Source: Bacteroidota bacterium
Lineage (GTDB): Bacteria; Bacteroidota; Bacteroidia; B-17B0; Aurantibacillaceae
Reading direction: 5' to 3'
Length of the DNA: 58,679 nt
NCBI GenBank assembly: GCA_013816615.1
Contig: JACDED010000013.1
Coordinates: 1-58,679 of the forward strand
How positions within the stretch are numbered: position 1 is the stretch's first letter; each line of letters starts with the position of its first letter. Below the pieces are notes generated by a model. The model was given only the letters and a program-made list of their open reading frames with translations, did not search any database and had not been told where the DNA came from. Positions 36,511 through 46,058 of the stretch are shown piece after piece. A program made the position numbers and the translations under genes.

Positions 36511-39500
36511 ATGAGTGAGGAAATACTTAGGGCATTAATGCAATTATTTGCCATTATTGCAAAACAGGATGATGGCAGCGGTGATTCGGAGCGTAATTTT
36601 GTACGTTCCTTCCTTTCATTTCAGTTAAACAAAACCAAATCAGAAGAGTATCTTGCTCTTTATGATAATTATCTAACCGAAGATAAAGTTGTAAAAGGTA
36701 TTGAAGGTGATGATGAGGTACCAACTACAAAAAAGCGCAAGCGTACTTCTGTTTCCGATTCTGTACGCACACTTACCATTTGCATCAAGATAAATAAAAC
36801 ACTTGCACAAAAACAAAAAGTAATTGTGTTGGTACGTTTGTATGAATTATTAAAAGCAAATAATTCTTTTACAGAATCACGCATTGATATTATCAATACT
36901 GCCGCCGAAGGCTTTAATATTTCTGAAGAAGAAAAACGTGTGGCAGAAGTTTTTTTTACACAGGTAGCTATTCCCGATGATATTGCACAACACTTTGTAG
37001 TAATAAATGATTTTGCCGGGCAAGCATCAAAAGCCAATCACATTCGCTCTGAAGGTTTGGATGGAGAGATCGTTACCATTCGTTTTCCAAGCGTAAATTT
37101 ATTATTCACCAATTATACCGGCATTAACGAATTACAAATTAATGGCATACCGGTTGACAGGAAAATTGTTTACCTGTTAGCTCCCGGCAGTACAATAAGG
37201 GTACCACGCGGTACCATTTATTACTCTGATATTGTTGAGCAGTTCTTAAGTACCAACGAGCATAATAAAATAAGTTTTGTTGTAGAAAATTTACAGTACA
37301 AATTTCCGGGTGGTAAAATTGGCTTGCGCGATATTAATTTTTCAGAATCACATAGTGCATTGGTTGGCATTATGGGTGCCAGTGGCGCCGGTAAAACAAC
37401 TTTGCTAAACGTGCTTTCAGGAATTGAAAAACCGAGCGGTGGCAACATTCGCATTAACGGACAGGATGTAACGTACGACAAATCACAAATAAAAGGATTG
37501 ATCGGTTACATTTCGCAGGACGATCTTTTAATTGAAGAGTTAACTGTGTATCAAAATCTTTACATTAATGCTCAGTTATGCTTTAAAGATAAATCGCCTG
37601 AAGAATTAAAAACAGTTGTATTAAAAACATTAGAAGACCTTGGCCTTCTTGAAACAAAAGATATTATTGTTGGTAACGCGCTTAATAAAAAAATAAGCGG
37701 TGGCCAGCGTAAACGTTTAAACATTGCGCTTGACCTTATTCGTGAGCCCGCTATTTTATTTGTAGATGAACCAACTTCAGGTTTATCATCCCGCGATTCG
37801 GAAAACGTAATGGATCTTTTAAAAGAACTTTCATTAAAAGGTAATTTAATTTTTGTTGTAATTCATCAGCCTTCATCTGACATTTTTAAAATGTTCGATA
37901 AAATCTGCGTGCTTGATGTTGGCGGTTATAATATTTATTATGGCAACCCGGTTGAAGCAGTAATGTATTTTAAAAAAGCCGCAAATCATGTTAATTGCGA
38001 TATTGGCGAGTGCGAGCTTTGCGGAAACGTTAATCCTGAATTGATCTTTAATATTTTAGAAAGCCAGGAGGTAGATGAATACGGTAACTATACCGGTAAT
38101 AGGAAAGTACAACCCGAAGAATGGCATAGTGCTTTTAAAGCAAACATTAAGCTTCCTGATTTTAAAGAGGTAAAAGAAAAAATAGTTAATTCTTTTAAAA
38201 TTCCAGGTGTTATAAAACAATTATTTGTTTTTATAAAACGTGATATACTTTCAAAGATCGGCAACAAACAATATTTACTTATTAATTTAATAGAAGCTCC
38301 CGCCCTGGCAATGTTATTATCCTTTGTGATCCGCTATACATCAAGGGTTAAAGGTGCTGAATATGTTTTCAGAGATAACGATAATATTCCGGCTTACATT
38401 TTTATGTGCGTAATTGTTATGCTTTTTATTGGCTTAACAGTAAGTGCCGAAGAAATTTATAAAGACCGTAAGATCTTAAAACGTGAGCGCTTTTTAAATC
38501 TTAGTCCGTTTGCCTATTACCTTTCAAAGGTTAAGATCTTATTTGTGATCACTGCAATACAAAGTTTATTATTTGTGCTTATTGGTAATTATATTATTGA
38601 ATTAAAAGGTATGACCATGCAGTGTTGGTTTATGTTATTTACAGTAGGTTGTTGCGCAAATGTTATTGGCTTAAATATTTCGAGTGCGTTTAATTCGGCG
38701 GTAACTATTTACATTTTAATTCCGTTATTAATTATTCCGCAATTAATTTTAGGCGGTGCCATGTTTACGTTTGATAAGTTAAATGCCAGCATTGGTGGAG
38801 GATCGGGTGTACCGGCTATTGCAAGTACAATGCCTTCGCGCTGGGCTTATGAAGGTTTAATGGTGCAACAATTCAGGTATAATAACTACGAAGAGCCCTT
38901 CTTTGAGTTTGATAAAAGTATTAGCCAGGTAAATAATAAAATGACTTATTATATTCCCGAGCTTGTTCAGATAGCAACAGATGCTTTGCGTTTATCAAAA
39001 GAAAAAGATGCTAAATCGCAGGAAGAGTTCAAAGAGAAAATAACCATTATTAAAAACGAATTAACCCGCGAAGCACGAACAAATAAGGAAGTGGTATTTA
39101 ATGATATGGCTTTTTTAACGCCGAAAAAATTTACCAATATCACTTTCGAAAATCTGAATAATCATTTTGTAAGATTAAACCGTTATTACAATTTTCAGTT
39201 TATTCGTTATGATATAAAACGAAACCTAAAACTATCAGGCTTTGTTGATAGCAAAGAGGGACAGGAGCGTTTCCAGAGGGTAAAAAACAAGTATTCTAAC
39301 GAGTATTTAGAAGATGTGGTTAGAAAAGAGTATGTAAAGAATAAATATATCATCGAAAACGGGTGCTTAAACCAGCAATTAGATCCTATTTATATTAACC
39401 CGCCAAAACAGTACATTTCTTACAATATCCACTTCTTTTCACCTTATAAATACCTTTTAGGTAAAGAAATAAGCACTTTTTGGTTCAATACGGTGGTTAT

Positions 39501-39582
39501 ATGGTTCATCTCCCTCATCCTGTTTATTCTTTTATATTTTGAAGTTCTTAAAAAAACATTAAATTTGTTTAACAAACACTAG
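36511..39582 (+). CDS. ABCG-like ABC transporter (ATPase and permease in one chain) with TerB-like N-terminal extension
   Basis: 1023 residues. Residues 1-165 resemble a helical TerB-like domain (LRALMQLFAIIAKQD). Residues 183-250 form a beta domain, FHA-like at best. The ATPase follows: Walker A 289-296 (GASGAGKT), signature ISGGQ 395-399, Walker B 416-420 (LFVDE), His452. A Cys group, C496-x4-C501-x2-C504, follows. Membrane helices lie near 587-607, 629-645, 672-695, 703-727, 731-752 and about 990-1012, with a 240-residue domain before the last helix. The domain order is that of ABCG half-transporters. Its substrate is unknown. Operon position suggests it exports or energises something for the giant protein upstream. 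Confidence 0.85.
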   Translation: MSEEILRALMQLFAIIAKQDDGSGDSERNFVRSFLSFQLNKTKSEEYLALYDNYLTEDKVVKGIEGDDEVPTTKKRKRTSVSDSVRTLTICIKINKTLAQKQKVIVLVRLYELLKANNSFTESRIDIINTAAEGFNISEEEKRVAEVFFTQVAIPDDIAQHFVVINDFAGQASKANHIRSEGLDGEIVTIRFPSVNLLFTNYTGINELQINGIPVDRKIVYLLAPGSTIRVPRGTIYYSDIVEQFLSTNEHNKISFVVENLQYKFPGGKIGLRDINFSESHSALVGIMGASGAGKTTLLNVLSGIEKPSGGNIRINGQDVTYDKSQIKGLIGYISQDDLLIEELTVYQNLYINAQLCFKDKSPEELKTVVLKTLEDLGLLETKDIIVGNALNKKISGGQRKRLNIALDLIREPAILFVDEPTSGLSSRDSENVMDLLKELSLKGNLIFVVIHQPSSDIFKMFDKICVLDVGGYNIYYGNPVEAVMYFKKAANHVNCDIGECELCGNVNPELIFNILESQEVDEYGNYTGNRKVQPEEWHSAFKANIKLPDFKEVKEKIVNSFKIPGVIKQLFVFIKRDILSKIGNKQYLLINLIEAPALAMLLSFVIRYTSRVKGAEYVFRDNDNIPAYIFMCVIVMLFIGLTVSAEEIYKDRKILKRERFLNLSPFAYYLSKVKILFVITAIQSLLFVLIGNYIIELKGMTMQCWFMLFTVGCCANVIGLNISSAFNSAVTIYILIPLLIIPQLILGGAMFTFDKLNASIGGGSGVPAIASTMPSRWAYEGLMVQQFRYNNYEEPFFEFDKSISQVNNKMTYYIPELVQIATDALRLSKEKDAKSQEEFKEKITIIKNELTREARTNKEVVFNDMAFLTPKKFTNITFENLNNHFVRLNRYYNFQFIRYDIKRNLKLSGFVDSKEGQERFQRVKNKYSNEYLEDVVRKEYVKNKYIIENGCLNQQLDPIYINPPKQYISYNIHFFSPYKYLLGKEISTFWFNTVVIWFISLILFILLYFEVLKKTLNLFNKH

Positions 39583-39615
39583 TTTCTGGGTATAAACTTT
39601 AATTACAATCTTTAA

Positions 39616-40026
39616 ATGAAAACAAAATTTATTCTTGGCTTTAGCTTAATTATTTTGAGCTGTTTCTTAAAAGCGCAATGCGTTTCTGATAACTGCAACT
39701 CTAAACTGGGAACTTTTACATACTTAAAAACCATTTATATTGATAATACCAAACTGGTAAATAAACCAAACATGGTAACTTATTTATTCAGTAAAGGTTC
39801 AACGTATATGGTTTTATGCTGCGACCAGGCAATAAAAGGAAGCCGTTTAATTGTGAACGTTTACGATAAAGACAAAAATTTAATTGCTACTAATAAGCAA
39901 AAAAAGAAAGTTTATCCTTCTATTCAATACCCATGCAGCGCAACCGGTATTTATTATATCGAATCGTTTTATGAGGACTCTAAAGACCCATGTGGCGTAA
40001 ACATTTTAGGCTTCACAAAATCTTAA
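39616..40026 (+). CDS. Small exported Cys-containing protein, unknown
   Basis: 136 residues. Signal peptide 1-20 (ILSCFLKAQ). The mature part has seven Cys (in CVSDNC, LCCD, YPCSA and DPCGV), suggesting disulfides in the periplasm, with beta strands and YIESFYED near the end. No family recognised. It lies 33 bases after the ABC transporter gene and 24 before the lipoprotein, within one transcript. Confidence 0.65.
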   Translation: MKTKFILGFSLIILSCFLKAQCVSDNCNSKLGTFTYLKTIYIDNTKLVNKPNMVTYLFSKGSTYMVLCCDQAIKGSRLIVNVYDKDKNLIATNKQKKKVYPSIQYPCSATGIYYIESFYEDSKDPCGVNILGFTKS

Positions 40027-40050
40027 TTTTATTATTACAAAAAAACTATT

Positions 40051-40962
40051 ATGAAAAATTTTACCCGTTTTGGTATTTATTTACTTATGCCTCTTTTTGT
40101 TGTTTTTATTGCCTGTAGTGGCGATGAAGAAAAGTTTGTTGAGAAAAAAGAATCCGTTGATACTTTACCCGCTAAAGTAAAGCCGGATATTTCTGCTGAG
40201 GTGATCAATAATATTATCATGTCCATCCCTTCGCCGTTAGAAATGGCAACCATGTTAAAAGATAACGGCCAGGGATATGACGCCAACTTATTAAACCCAT
40301 CAACCAATCTTATTAAATATAATACCAATTATAAAATAGCGTTTAACATTGGTGTTTATAGTGCAGACCTTGGTTACATTAATATTTACGAGAAAACATT
40401 CTCGGCTATGAGTTATTTGCAAAACATTAAACAACTGGGCGATGATATACATATTGGCCAGTTCTTTGATTTTGAAACATTAAAACGTTTGGCAACCAAC
40501 ACTAAAAATTACGATTCGTTGATCTTTATCAGCACCGATAACTTTAATAAAATGGATGCACATTTAAGAACACAAAACCGTAATGAGCTAAGTGTATTAA
40601 TGATCAGCGGCGCATGGCTGGAAGGCGTTAACATTGCCTGCCAGGTAGCAAAATTAAAACCTAATAAAGAATTAACTGAGCGCTTAGGTTTTGAAAAAAT
40701 TAACCTCGATAATATTTTGGTTATTTTAAATGCTTACAAGAACGATAAATATTTTGCACAAATAGTAACTGAGTTTGAAAAATTAAAACAGATCTACAGC
40801 AAGATCGAGATCAGCTATCAATATGTTGAGCCTGAAACCAAAGAAGTAAATGGCCAGTTAGTGATCGTTAATAAAAGCAAGAGTACTGTAAACATTACTG
40901 AAGCCCAATTAAAAGAGATCATTGAAGAGATTGCACGCGTAAGAAATGTTATGATAAATTAA
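40051..40962 (+). CDS. Lipoprotein of unknown function, possibly surface exposed
   Basis: 303 residues. Lipobox FIAC gives lipidated Cys22, followed by SGDEE; acidic residues just after the lipidated Cys are a Bacteroidota signal for export to the outside of the outer membrane. The mature part is alpha-helical (for example SYLQNIKQLGDDIHIGQFFD and ELKEIIEEIARVRNVM). No family recognised. It is last in the four-gene operon and is followed after 18 bases by a strong terminator. Confidence 0.75.
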   Translation: MKNFTRFGIYLLMPLFVVFIACSGDEEKFVEKKESVDTLPAKVKPDISAEVINNIIMSIPSPLEMATMLKDNGQGYDANLLNPSTNLIKYNTNYKIAFNIGVYSADLGYINIYEKTFSAMSYLQNIKQLGDDIHIGQFFDFETLKRLATNTKNYDSLIFISTDNFNKMDAHLRTQNRNELSVLMISGAWLEGVNIACQVAKLKPNKELTERLGFEKINLDNILVILNAYKNDKYFAQIVTEFEKLKQIYSKIEISYQYVEPETKEVNGQLVIVNKSKSTVNITEAQLKEIIEEIARVRNVMIN

Positions 40963-40980
40963 TTGAAAAAAAACAAACAA

Positions 40981-41016
40981 AAACCCCGTTGGCAAACACC
41001 AACGGGGTTTTTTGTT
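40981..41016 (+). terminator. Strong terminator of the four-gene operon
   Basis: AAACCCCGTTGG (40981-40992) pairs perfectly with CCAACGGGGTTT (40999-41010) across six bases, then TTTTGTTT. A's upstream allow it to work also for the convergent gene at 41027. Confidence 0.9.
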
Positions 41017-41026
41017 TCGGAGTAAC

Positions 41027-42221
41027 TCACTCTTTAATTATTTTCTTAAAAGAGTTTCCGATTTTTATAAAATAAATTCCGGAAGGTTCATTATTTAAAT
41101 TAATTTCTGATTTTCCATTATCTAATCTTTCCGAATAAATTTTTGAGCCAACAACATTGTAAATTTCCAGTGTTGGCTTTTCTGAAGTAGAACTTAAGCT
41201 AACTGAAAACATACCACTACTTGGGTTTGGATTAACAGTAATAATATTCGTTTCGTTACTATTATTACGTATGTTAGTTGGAAGTGCGCCTGCTAATTTT
41301 AAAATGACTTTGTATTCGCCTACTGCATAACCCGTGTCTTGTGCAGGAAAATGAACATCAAATAATCTTCCTGAAACCCCTGAAGTTTGCTGTTCCCCAA
41401 GATGCTCCGGCATTATTTGTGTGAAGGATAGCTCCGTTTTCTCCCACTACATATGCCTCATTTGAATTTAAAAAAGAAAAGTTATGCAAGTTTCCTATTC
41501 CTACTGGTATTGTTTGAGGAGCCCAGGAGGCACCGGCATTTAATGTCTTTAATAATACAGGAGTATTGGGCATAAGGCCTCCACAAACATAACCAATATT
41601 ATTGCTGGTAAATTTAACGCCTATAAGATTAGCATTCGTTCCGGAATTTTGTAAGATCCAATTTTGTCCGCTGTTGATCGTTTTAAGAATTGTGCCATTA
41701 TATCCAACGGCATAACCCGTAGTTGAACTTGTAAAATATACGGTGGTCATAAAAACCGTTACCCCCGAAGTTTGAGCTACCCATGTTGCACCAGCATCAG
41801 TAGTTCTTACTATCACACCCGTAAGGCCTACAGCGTACCCTGTATCTTTTGTTGCAAAATGAACCGAATACAGAGGGCTTGAAATAGTAGATGATTGCGT
41901 TACCCAATTAACACCCGCATCTGTAGTTCGAAGAATCAACCCTAAAGAACCCATAGCTGTTCCTCCAACTGCATAACCCGTATCTTTATTAAGAAAGTAA
42001 ATAGACTCGATCGAAGACATTGGAACGGGAAAACTTGTCCAGCTGCTACCGCCATTAGTTGTTTTAATAATTTCACTAACACCACCGCAAAACCCTATGT
42101 TTTTATTTATAAAACGTGTTGTGTAAAAAAAATCAGAGCCTATATTATAAATAGTAGACCATTGCGCAGAAGCTGTAATAAATAAGATGAAAAATAGCTT
42201 TGTAAAAATTAATCGTTTCAT
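41027..42221 (-). pseudogene. T9SS-sorted beta-propeller protein broken by a one-base frameshift
   Basis: About 397 residues if the frame is restored. The N-terminal part (42221-41358) has a signal peptide (FITASAQ) and at least five Ycf48/BNR-like repeats with TTDAGATW and TGYAVG motifs. The C-terminal part, in the other frame to 41027, starts in the last repeat (DTGYAVGEYK) and ends in a type A sorting domain (VNPNPSSG). The frames join at a run of four C's at 41395-41398 (GGGG on the coding strand). Removing one base restores ASW-EQQTSGVSG, matching the repeat pattern. It may be a sequencing error rather than a true mutation. Confidence 0.8.
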
Positions 42222-42354
42222 AATTATCTGGTTTTAGTTAAATTAAAATTAATCTATTTCTTGATCAATATCATTACCATTTATTAAAAAAAAGGTACCA
42301 GTTATTTATTTTTGCTTAGATCTTGATTAGAAAAACGGCGGCATGTTTTTTTTC

Positions 42355-43704
42355 CTAGATTATTCCTCTGGTCTTAATTTCAAGGTATTTATTTAATGTA
42401 TTAACCGTTAATTGTTGTGGTGTTGTATAAACACTTAGTATACCATATTGCTGAAGCTCTTTGGTGATCTGACGTTTTTCATAGTCAAATTTTTGCGCAA
42501 TGGTTTGCTCGTAGATCTGGAATGTGTTTTTCGGTTTTTGTTCTAACAGATATTTTAATTCTGTATTCTCAAAAAAAATAACTACTACCAAATGTTGCGT
42601 AGCCATTTTACGAATGTATTTTAATTGCCTGCGTAAACCATTCAGTGTTTCAAAATTAGTAAACAATAATAATAAACTACGTTGTGTGATTTTTGTACGT
42701 GTAAACGAAAGCAGGTTCTCGTAATTACTTTCTTCAAAATTGGTTTTAGCATTGTACAATGCTTCCTGTAAACGCAACAACTGGTTTCCCTTTCTATCGG
42801 CAGTTACAGTAGCGTTTATTTTATGAGAAAATCCTATCAAACCGGGTTTATCTTGTTTTATCCAGGCCACGTGCCCCAATACCAAACTGGCGTTTATAGC
42901 ATAATCTAAAAGTGTGAGTTCTTCAAAAGGCATTTTCATAATGCGCCCCATATCTACCAGGCAATATACTTGCTGCGCGCGCTCATCACGGTAATGGTTT
43001 ATCATTAATTGGTTTCTGCGCGCAGTGGCTTTCCAGTTAATTGTGCGGATATCATCGCCCGAAACATATTCTTTAATTTGTTCGAATTCGGTGCTGTGCC
43101 CAATACGTCTTATTTTTTTCACACCCAATTCCGACAAGCGGTTGTTTATTGCCAGCAATTCATATTGACGTAATTTTAAAAATGAGGGGTAACAAGGCAT
43201 CATAAAGGGCTCTTCTATCTTTATATGGCGCTCAATTAAATTAATGGATGTGCAAACAAAAACATTTATTAAACCAAAATGGTATTCGCCACGTTCGGTT
43301 GGTCTTAATTGGTAAGCAAAACGTTTTGATGATCCTTTATCTAAAATCGAATCTATTTTAAAATCGCGTACCTGGAATTGTACAGGTAATTCATCTATAA
43401 CAGAAAATTTTATTTTGAAGGGAAAATAGTTCTGAATTTCCAGCTCCAGCTCATTTACATCTCCGTTACTCAAACGTTGAAATTTTGAACGACGCTGTGC
43501 GCTTATGGGTTGTGCATTCCGAAAGAGAATAAAAACATCAATACTGGTTGCAAAAATTAAGAACAACAATAAAATAAAACCAACATCATATATTTCGTCA
43601 AATAAAAAAGCAAAAATAAATAATACGATCAAGCCAAATACGGCACGATAAAACCATTTGGTTAATCTCAGTTGTTTAAATATGTTTCTTGCTTTAGCTA
43701 GCAT
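42355..43704 (-). CDS. DUF58 domain protein
   Basis: 449 residues. Two membrane helices near residues 15-60 (FRAVFGLIVLFIFAFLFD), then a soluble part with the DUF58 core GDDIRTINWKATARRNQLM near residue 225 and YCLVDMGR, resembling a von Willebrand A-like fold. DUF58 proteins nearly always pair with MoxR ATPases, here upstream. The role is probably in assembly or control of membrane complexes. The 180-base gap to the moxR gene is occupied by a repeat. The 133 bases downstream hold no gene. Confidence 0.88.
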   Translation of the reverse strand: MLAKARNIFKQLRLTKWFYRAVFGLIVLFIFAFLFDEIYDVGFILLLFLIFATSIDVFILFRNAQPISAQRRSKFQRLSNGDVNELELEIQNYFPFKIKFSVIDELPVQFQVRDFKIDSILDKGSSKRFAYQLRPTERGEYHFGLINVFVCTSINLIERHIKIEEPFMMPCYPSFLKLRQYELLAINNRLSELGVKKIRRIGHSTEFEQIKEYVSGDDIRTINWKATARRNQLMINHYRDERAQQVYCLVDMGRIMKMPFEELTLLDYAINASLVLGHVAWIKQDKPGLIGFSHKINATVTADRKGNQLLRLQEALYNAKTNFEESNYENLLSFTRTKITQRSLLLLFTNFETLNGLRRQLKYIRKMATQHLVVVIFFENTELKYLLEQKPKNTFQIYEQTIAQKFDYEKRQITKELQQYGILSVYTTPQQLTVNTLNKYLEIKTRGII

Positions 43705-43710
43705 GTTTAT

Positions 43711-43872
43711 TCTTAATCACAAAGAGCACAATGTATACACAAAGAGCGCTGAGTTGTTTTAATTTTCAGTTATTAGTGCGTCCAATTGTCCGTTGATCAC
43801 TCTTTTAATGTTATTTTTTTGGTATTCTGTTTAAAAAATCTTTGCGCCTCTTAATGTTCTTTGTGGTTAAAC
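43711..43872. repeat. Inverted repeat element between moxR and the DUF58 gene
   Basis: 43713-43749 (TTAATCACAAAGAGCACAAT, then ACACAAAGAGCG) recurs inverted at 43838-43870 (minus strand TTAACCACAAAGAACATTAA, then GGCGCAAAGA). The arms are imperfect and enclose about 90 bases without an ORF. Each arm contains CACAAAGA or CGCAAAGA twice. It splits two genes that normally sit close in one operon. Confidence 0.6.
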
Positions 43873-43884
43873 ATAGTCGATGGT

Positions 43885-44859
43885 TTAACGTGGCACTTCT
43901 ACTTTATCAATTATTTGTTGAATGATCGCATCTACTGCAATACCTTCCATTTCTTTTTCAGGTGTTAAGATCACACGGTGACGAAGCACAGGAAACGAAA
44001 CAAATTTAATATCATCCGGTGTCACAAAATCACGGTTTTGAATACAGGCATTTGCTTTTGAAGCATTTAAAATAGCAAGCGATGCGCGTGGCGACGCTCC
44101 TAAAAATAATCCAGAGTTTTTTCGTGTTGCATGAACGATCTGAGAAATATATTTTATTAAATTTTCTTCTATTACAATTTTTGAAGTTGTTTTTTTAAGA
44201 TCATTAATAGATACTCTACTAAGGATCTTGTTAACTTTAGAAAGATCAATGATGTGTGAGTTGTTATGAAAATTCACAAGCATTGTTCCTTCATCTTCTA
44301 AAGAAGGATAACCCACATGGATCTTAAATAAAAAACGATCGAGTTGTGCTTCCGGCAAACGGTAAGTCCCTTCCTGCTCTATTGGGTTTTGTGTTGCCAA
44401 TACCATAAATGGCAGGTCGAGTGGATAAGTTTTACCATCAACTGTAATTTGCCTTTCTTCCATAGCTTCAAATAAAGCTGCCTGCGTTTTTGCGGGTGAA
44501 CGGTTTATTTCATCAGCTAAAACAATGTTAGCAAACAATGGGCCTTTCTTGAATTCAAATTCAGAGGTTTTTGCATTAAAGATCGATGTACCAATAATAT
44601 CACTCGGCATAAGATCGGGTGTAAACTGAATACGCTTAAACTCTGCATCAATTGTTTTGGCTAATAGCTTAGACGTTAATGTTTTTGCAACACCCGGCAC
44701 ACCTTCTATTAATACATGTCCATCTGCCAGCAAAGCAATTAATAAAAGATCTATTAATTGGGGTTGCCCAACAATGTATTTTGAGATCTCGTTTTTTACA
44801 CCTTGCGTTTTATTTACAAGATCGCTCAGGTCTACCCTATTTTCAAATTGATTTTCCAT
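43885..44859 (-). CDS. MoxR-family AAA+ ATPase
   Basis: 324 residues. Walker A GVPGVAKT at 53-60, Walker B VLADEINR at 113-120 and the sensor region VLATQNPIEQEGTY identify MoxR. It is cytosolic and probably forms a hexamer that acts as a chaperone for its operon partners. The last codons of the upstream DUF4350 gene share its first base. It has no vWA-domain partner here beyond DUF58. Confidence 0.93.
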   Translation of the reverse strand: MENQFENRVDLSDLVNKTQGVKNEISKYIVGQPQLIDLLLIALLADGHVLIEGVPGVAKTLTSKLLAKTIDAEFKRIQFTPDLMPSDIIGTSIFNAKTSEFEFKKGPLFANIVLADEINRSPAKTQAALFEAMEERQITVDGKTYPLDLPFMVLATQNPIEQEGTYRLPEAQLDRFLFKIHVGYPSLEDEGTMLVNFHNNSHIIDLSKVNKILSRVSINDLKKTTSKIVIEENLIKYISQIVHATRKNSGLFLGASPRASLAILNASKANACIQNRDFVTPDDIKFVSFPVLRHRVILTPEKEMEGIAVDAIIQQIIDKVEVPR

Positions 44860-46058
44860 TATCGTAAACTATTTTTATTAAAGTTATATATTTGCCTGTT
44901 TAATTCTACTAATTCATTCTCGTTTATCTCTATTGGTTCTTTTAATTTCTCGCAAAAAATAAATAATTGTCGTACCAGTTTCCTTTCTATCCCGCTTAGA
45001 TCAGTTATCTCATTTAAAAACTCATCATTGATTTGATTTGTGTTTACATGAAATTTTCTACGTATTGTTTCATAAAAATATTTGATTTTTTCGGCGGCTA
45101 TACTTTGGTGATTTTTGCTGTTATAATAAACATGGCTTACCACATTTACAAATTCAAGTGTACTGTTTGTGGGAGTTGCCACTACAGGTATTGCCCGTTG
45201 TCTGCGTCTTCCTTCAAAGATCATGTATAAAATAAGAATAAAAATGATAAGCAAATAGGCAGTGTATAACGCATCGCTTTCTAAAATAAATTTAATGAAT
45301 GAATAGCTGGTTATGTTATATGTTTTATAATATTCATCCCATATCAGCTCGTCATTTTTAATAATAGAAAGCAGGGCGTAAGCCAACTGGCGGTTAGGGT
45401 TGTTTACAATAAAATAATTACCAAACACATCGGGCATTGTCATTAAATACAATTTACCTTTACCAATCTTTGTTGAAATAAAACAGGCTTTATTTCTTCC
45501 CATATCACCTGATACATTAAAGCGTGTTGTATCAAAGCTTTTAAAATAGCCGGAAGTAGCAATGCGCGAATAAGAAAAAGCCTGTTTTTTATAATTTGAT
45601 GCTTTAAGTTTTATTTTTACTCCGTCTTTTTTAATTAACGAATCAATAGAAATAAAATAATCTGCGTAATCAAGTTCTGTTCTTAAATGAAATGTATCTG
45701 CCAATGCACCGTGAAAAGAATTCACCGCAATAAACACGGTATTACCGGCATTTAAAAATTCGAATAAAGAACGCATGTCGTTCTTATTAAAATCAATCTT
45801 ATCGTTTACAATTACAAGCGAAGCTTTTTTCTTTTGCAACCCGTTTAAATTATATAAAGTTTGATTATTTGTTTTAAAACTGCCTGAATATCCTTTCTCC
45901 ATTAAGTTATAAATAGCAAAGCAACCAAAAGGCGTTTTATTTTTGTTTAAATATGTGCGCGTCCAATTGGTTTCTTTTGGCTTGTAGAATTGTATAGCAA
46001 TTACCAAAGCAAAAATTCCACAAAAAATGTATATGAATTTTTTATTATCCTTAAACAT
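44859..46058 (-). CDS. DUF4350 domain membrane protein
   Basis: 399 residues. A membrane helix at about 8-25, a soluble domain of some 240 residues (LFEFLNAGNTVFIAVNSFHG, GKGKLYLMTMPDVFGNY), a second helix near 265-285 (LLIIFILILYMIFEGRRR), and a cytoplasmic tail. The LYLMTMPDVFGNY-like segment is typical of DUF4350 proteins next to MoxR. It overlaps its upstream neighbour by eight bases. The role is unknown. Confidence 0.75.
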   Translation of the reverse strand: MFKDNKKFIYIFCGIFALVIAIQFYKPKETNWTRTYLNKNKTPFGCFAIYNLMEKGYSGSFKTNNQTLYNLNGLQKKKASLVIVNDKIDFNKNDMRSLFEFLNAGNTVFIAVNSFHGALADTFHLRTELDYADYFISIDSLIKKDGVKIKLKASNYKKQAFSYSRIATSGYFKSFDTTRFNVSGDMGRNKACFISTKIGKGKLYLMTMPDVFGNYFIVNNPNRQLAYALLSIIKNDELIWDEYYKTYNITSYSFIKFILESDALYTAYLLIIFILILYMIFEGRRRQRAIPVVATPTNSTLEFVNVVSHVYYNSKNHQSIAAEKIKYFYETIRRKFHVNTNQINDEFLNEITDLSGIERKLVRQLFIFCEKLKEPIEINENELVELNRQIYNFNKNSLR

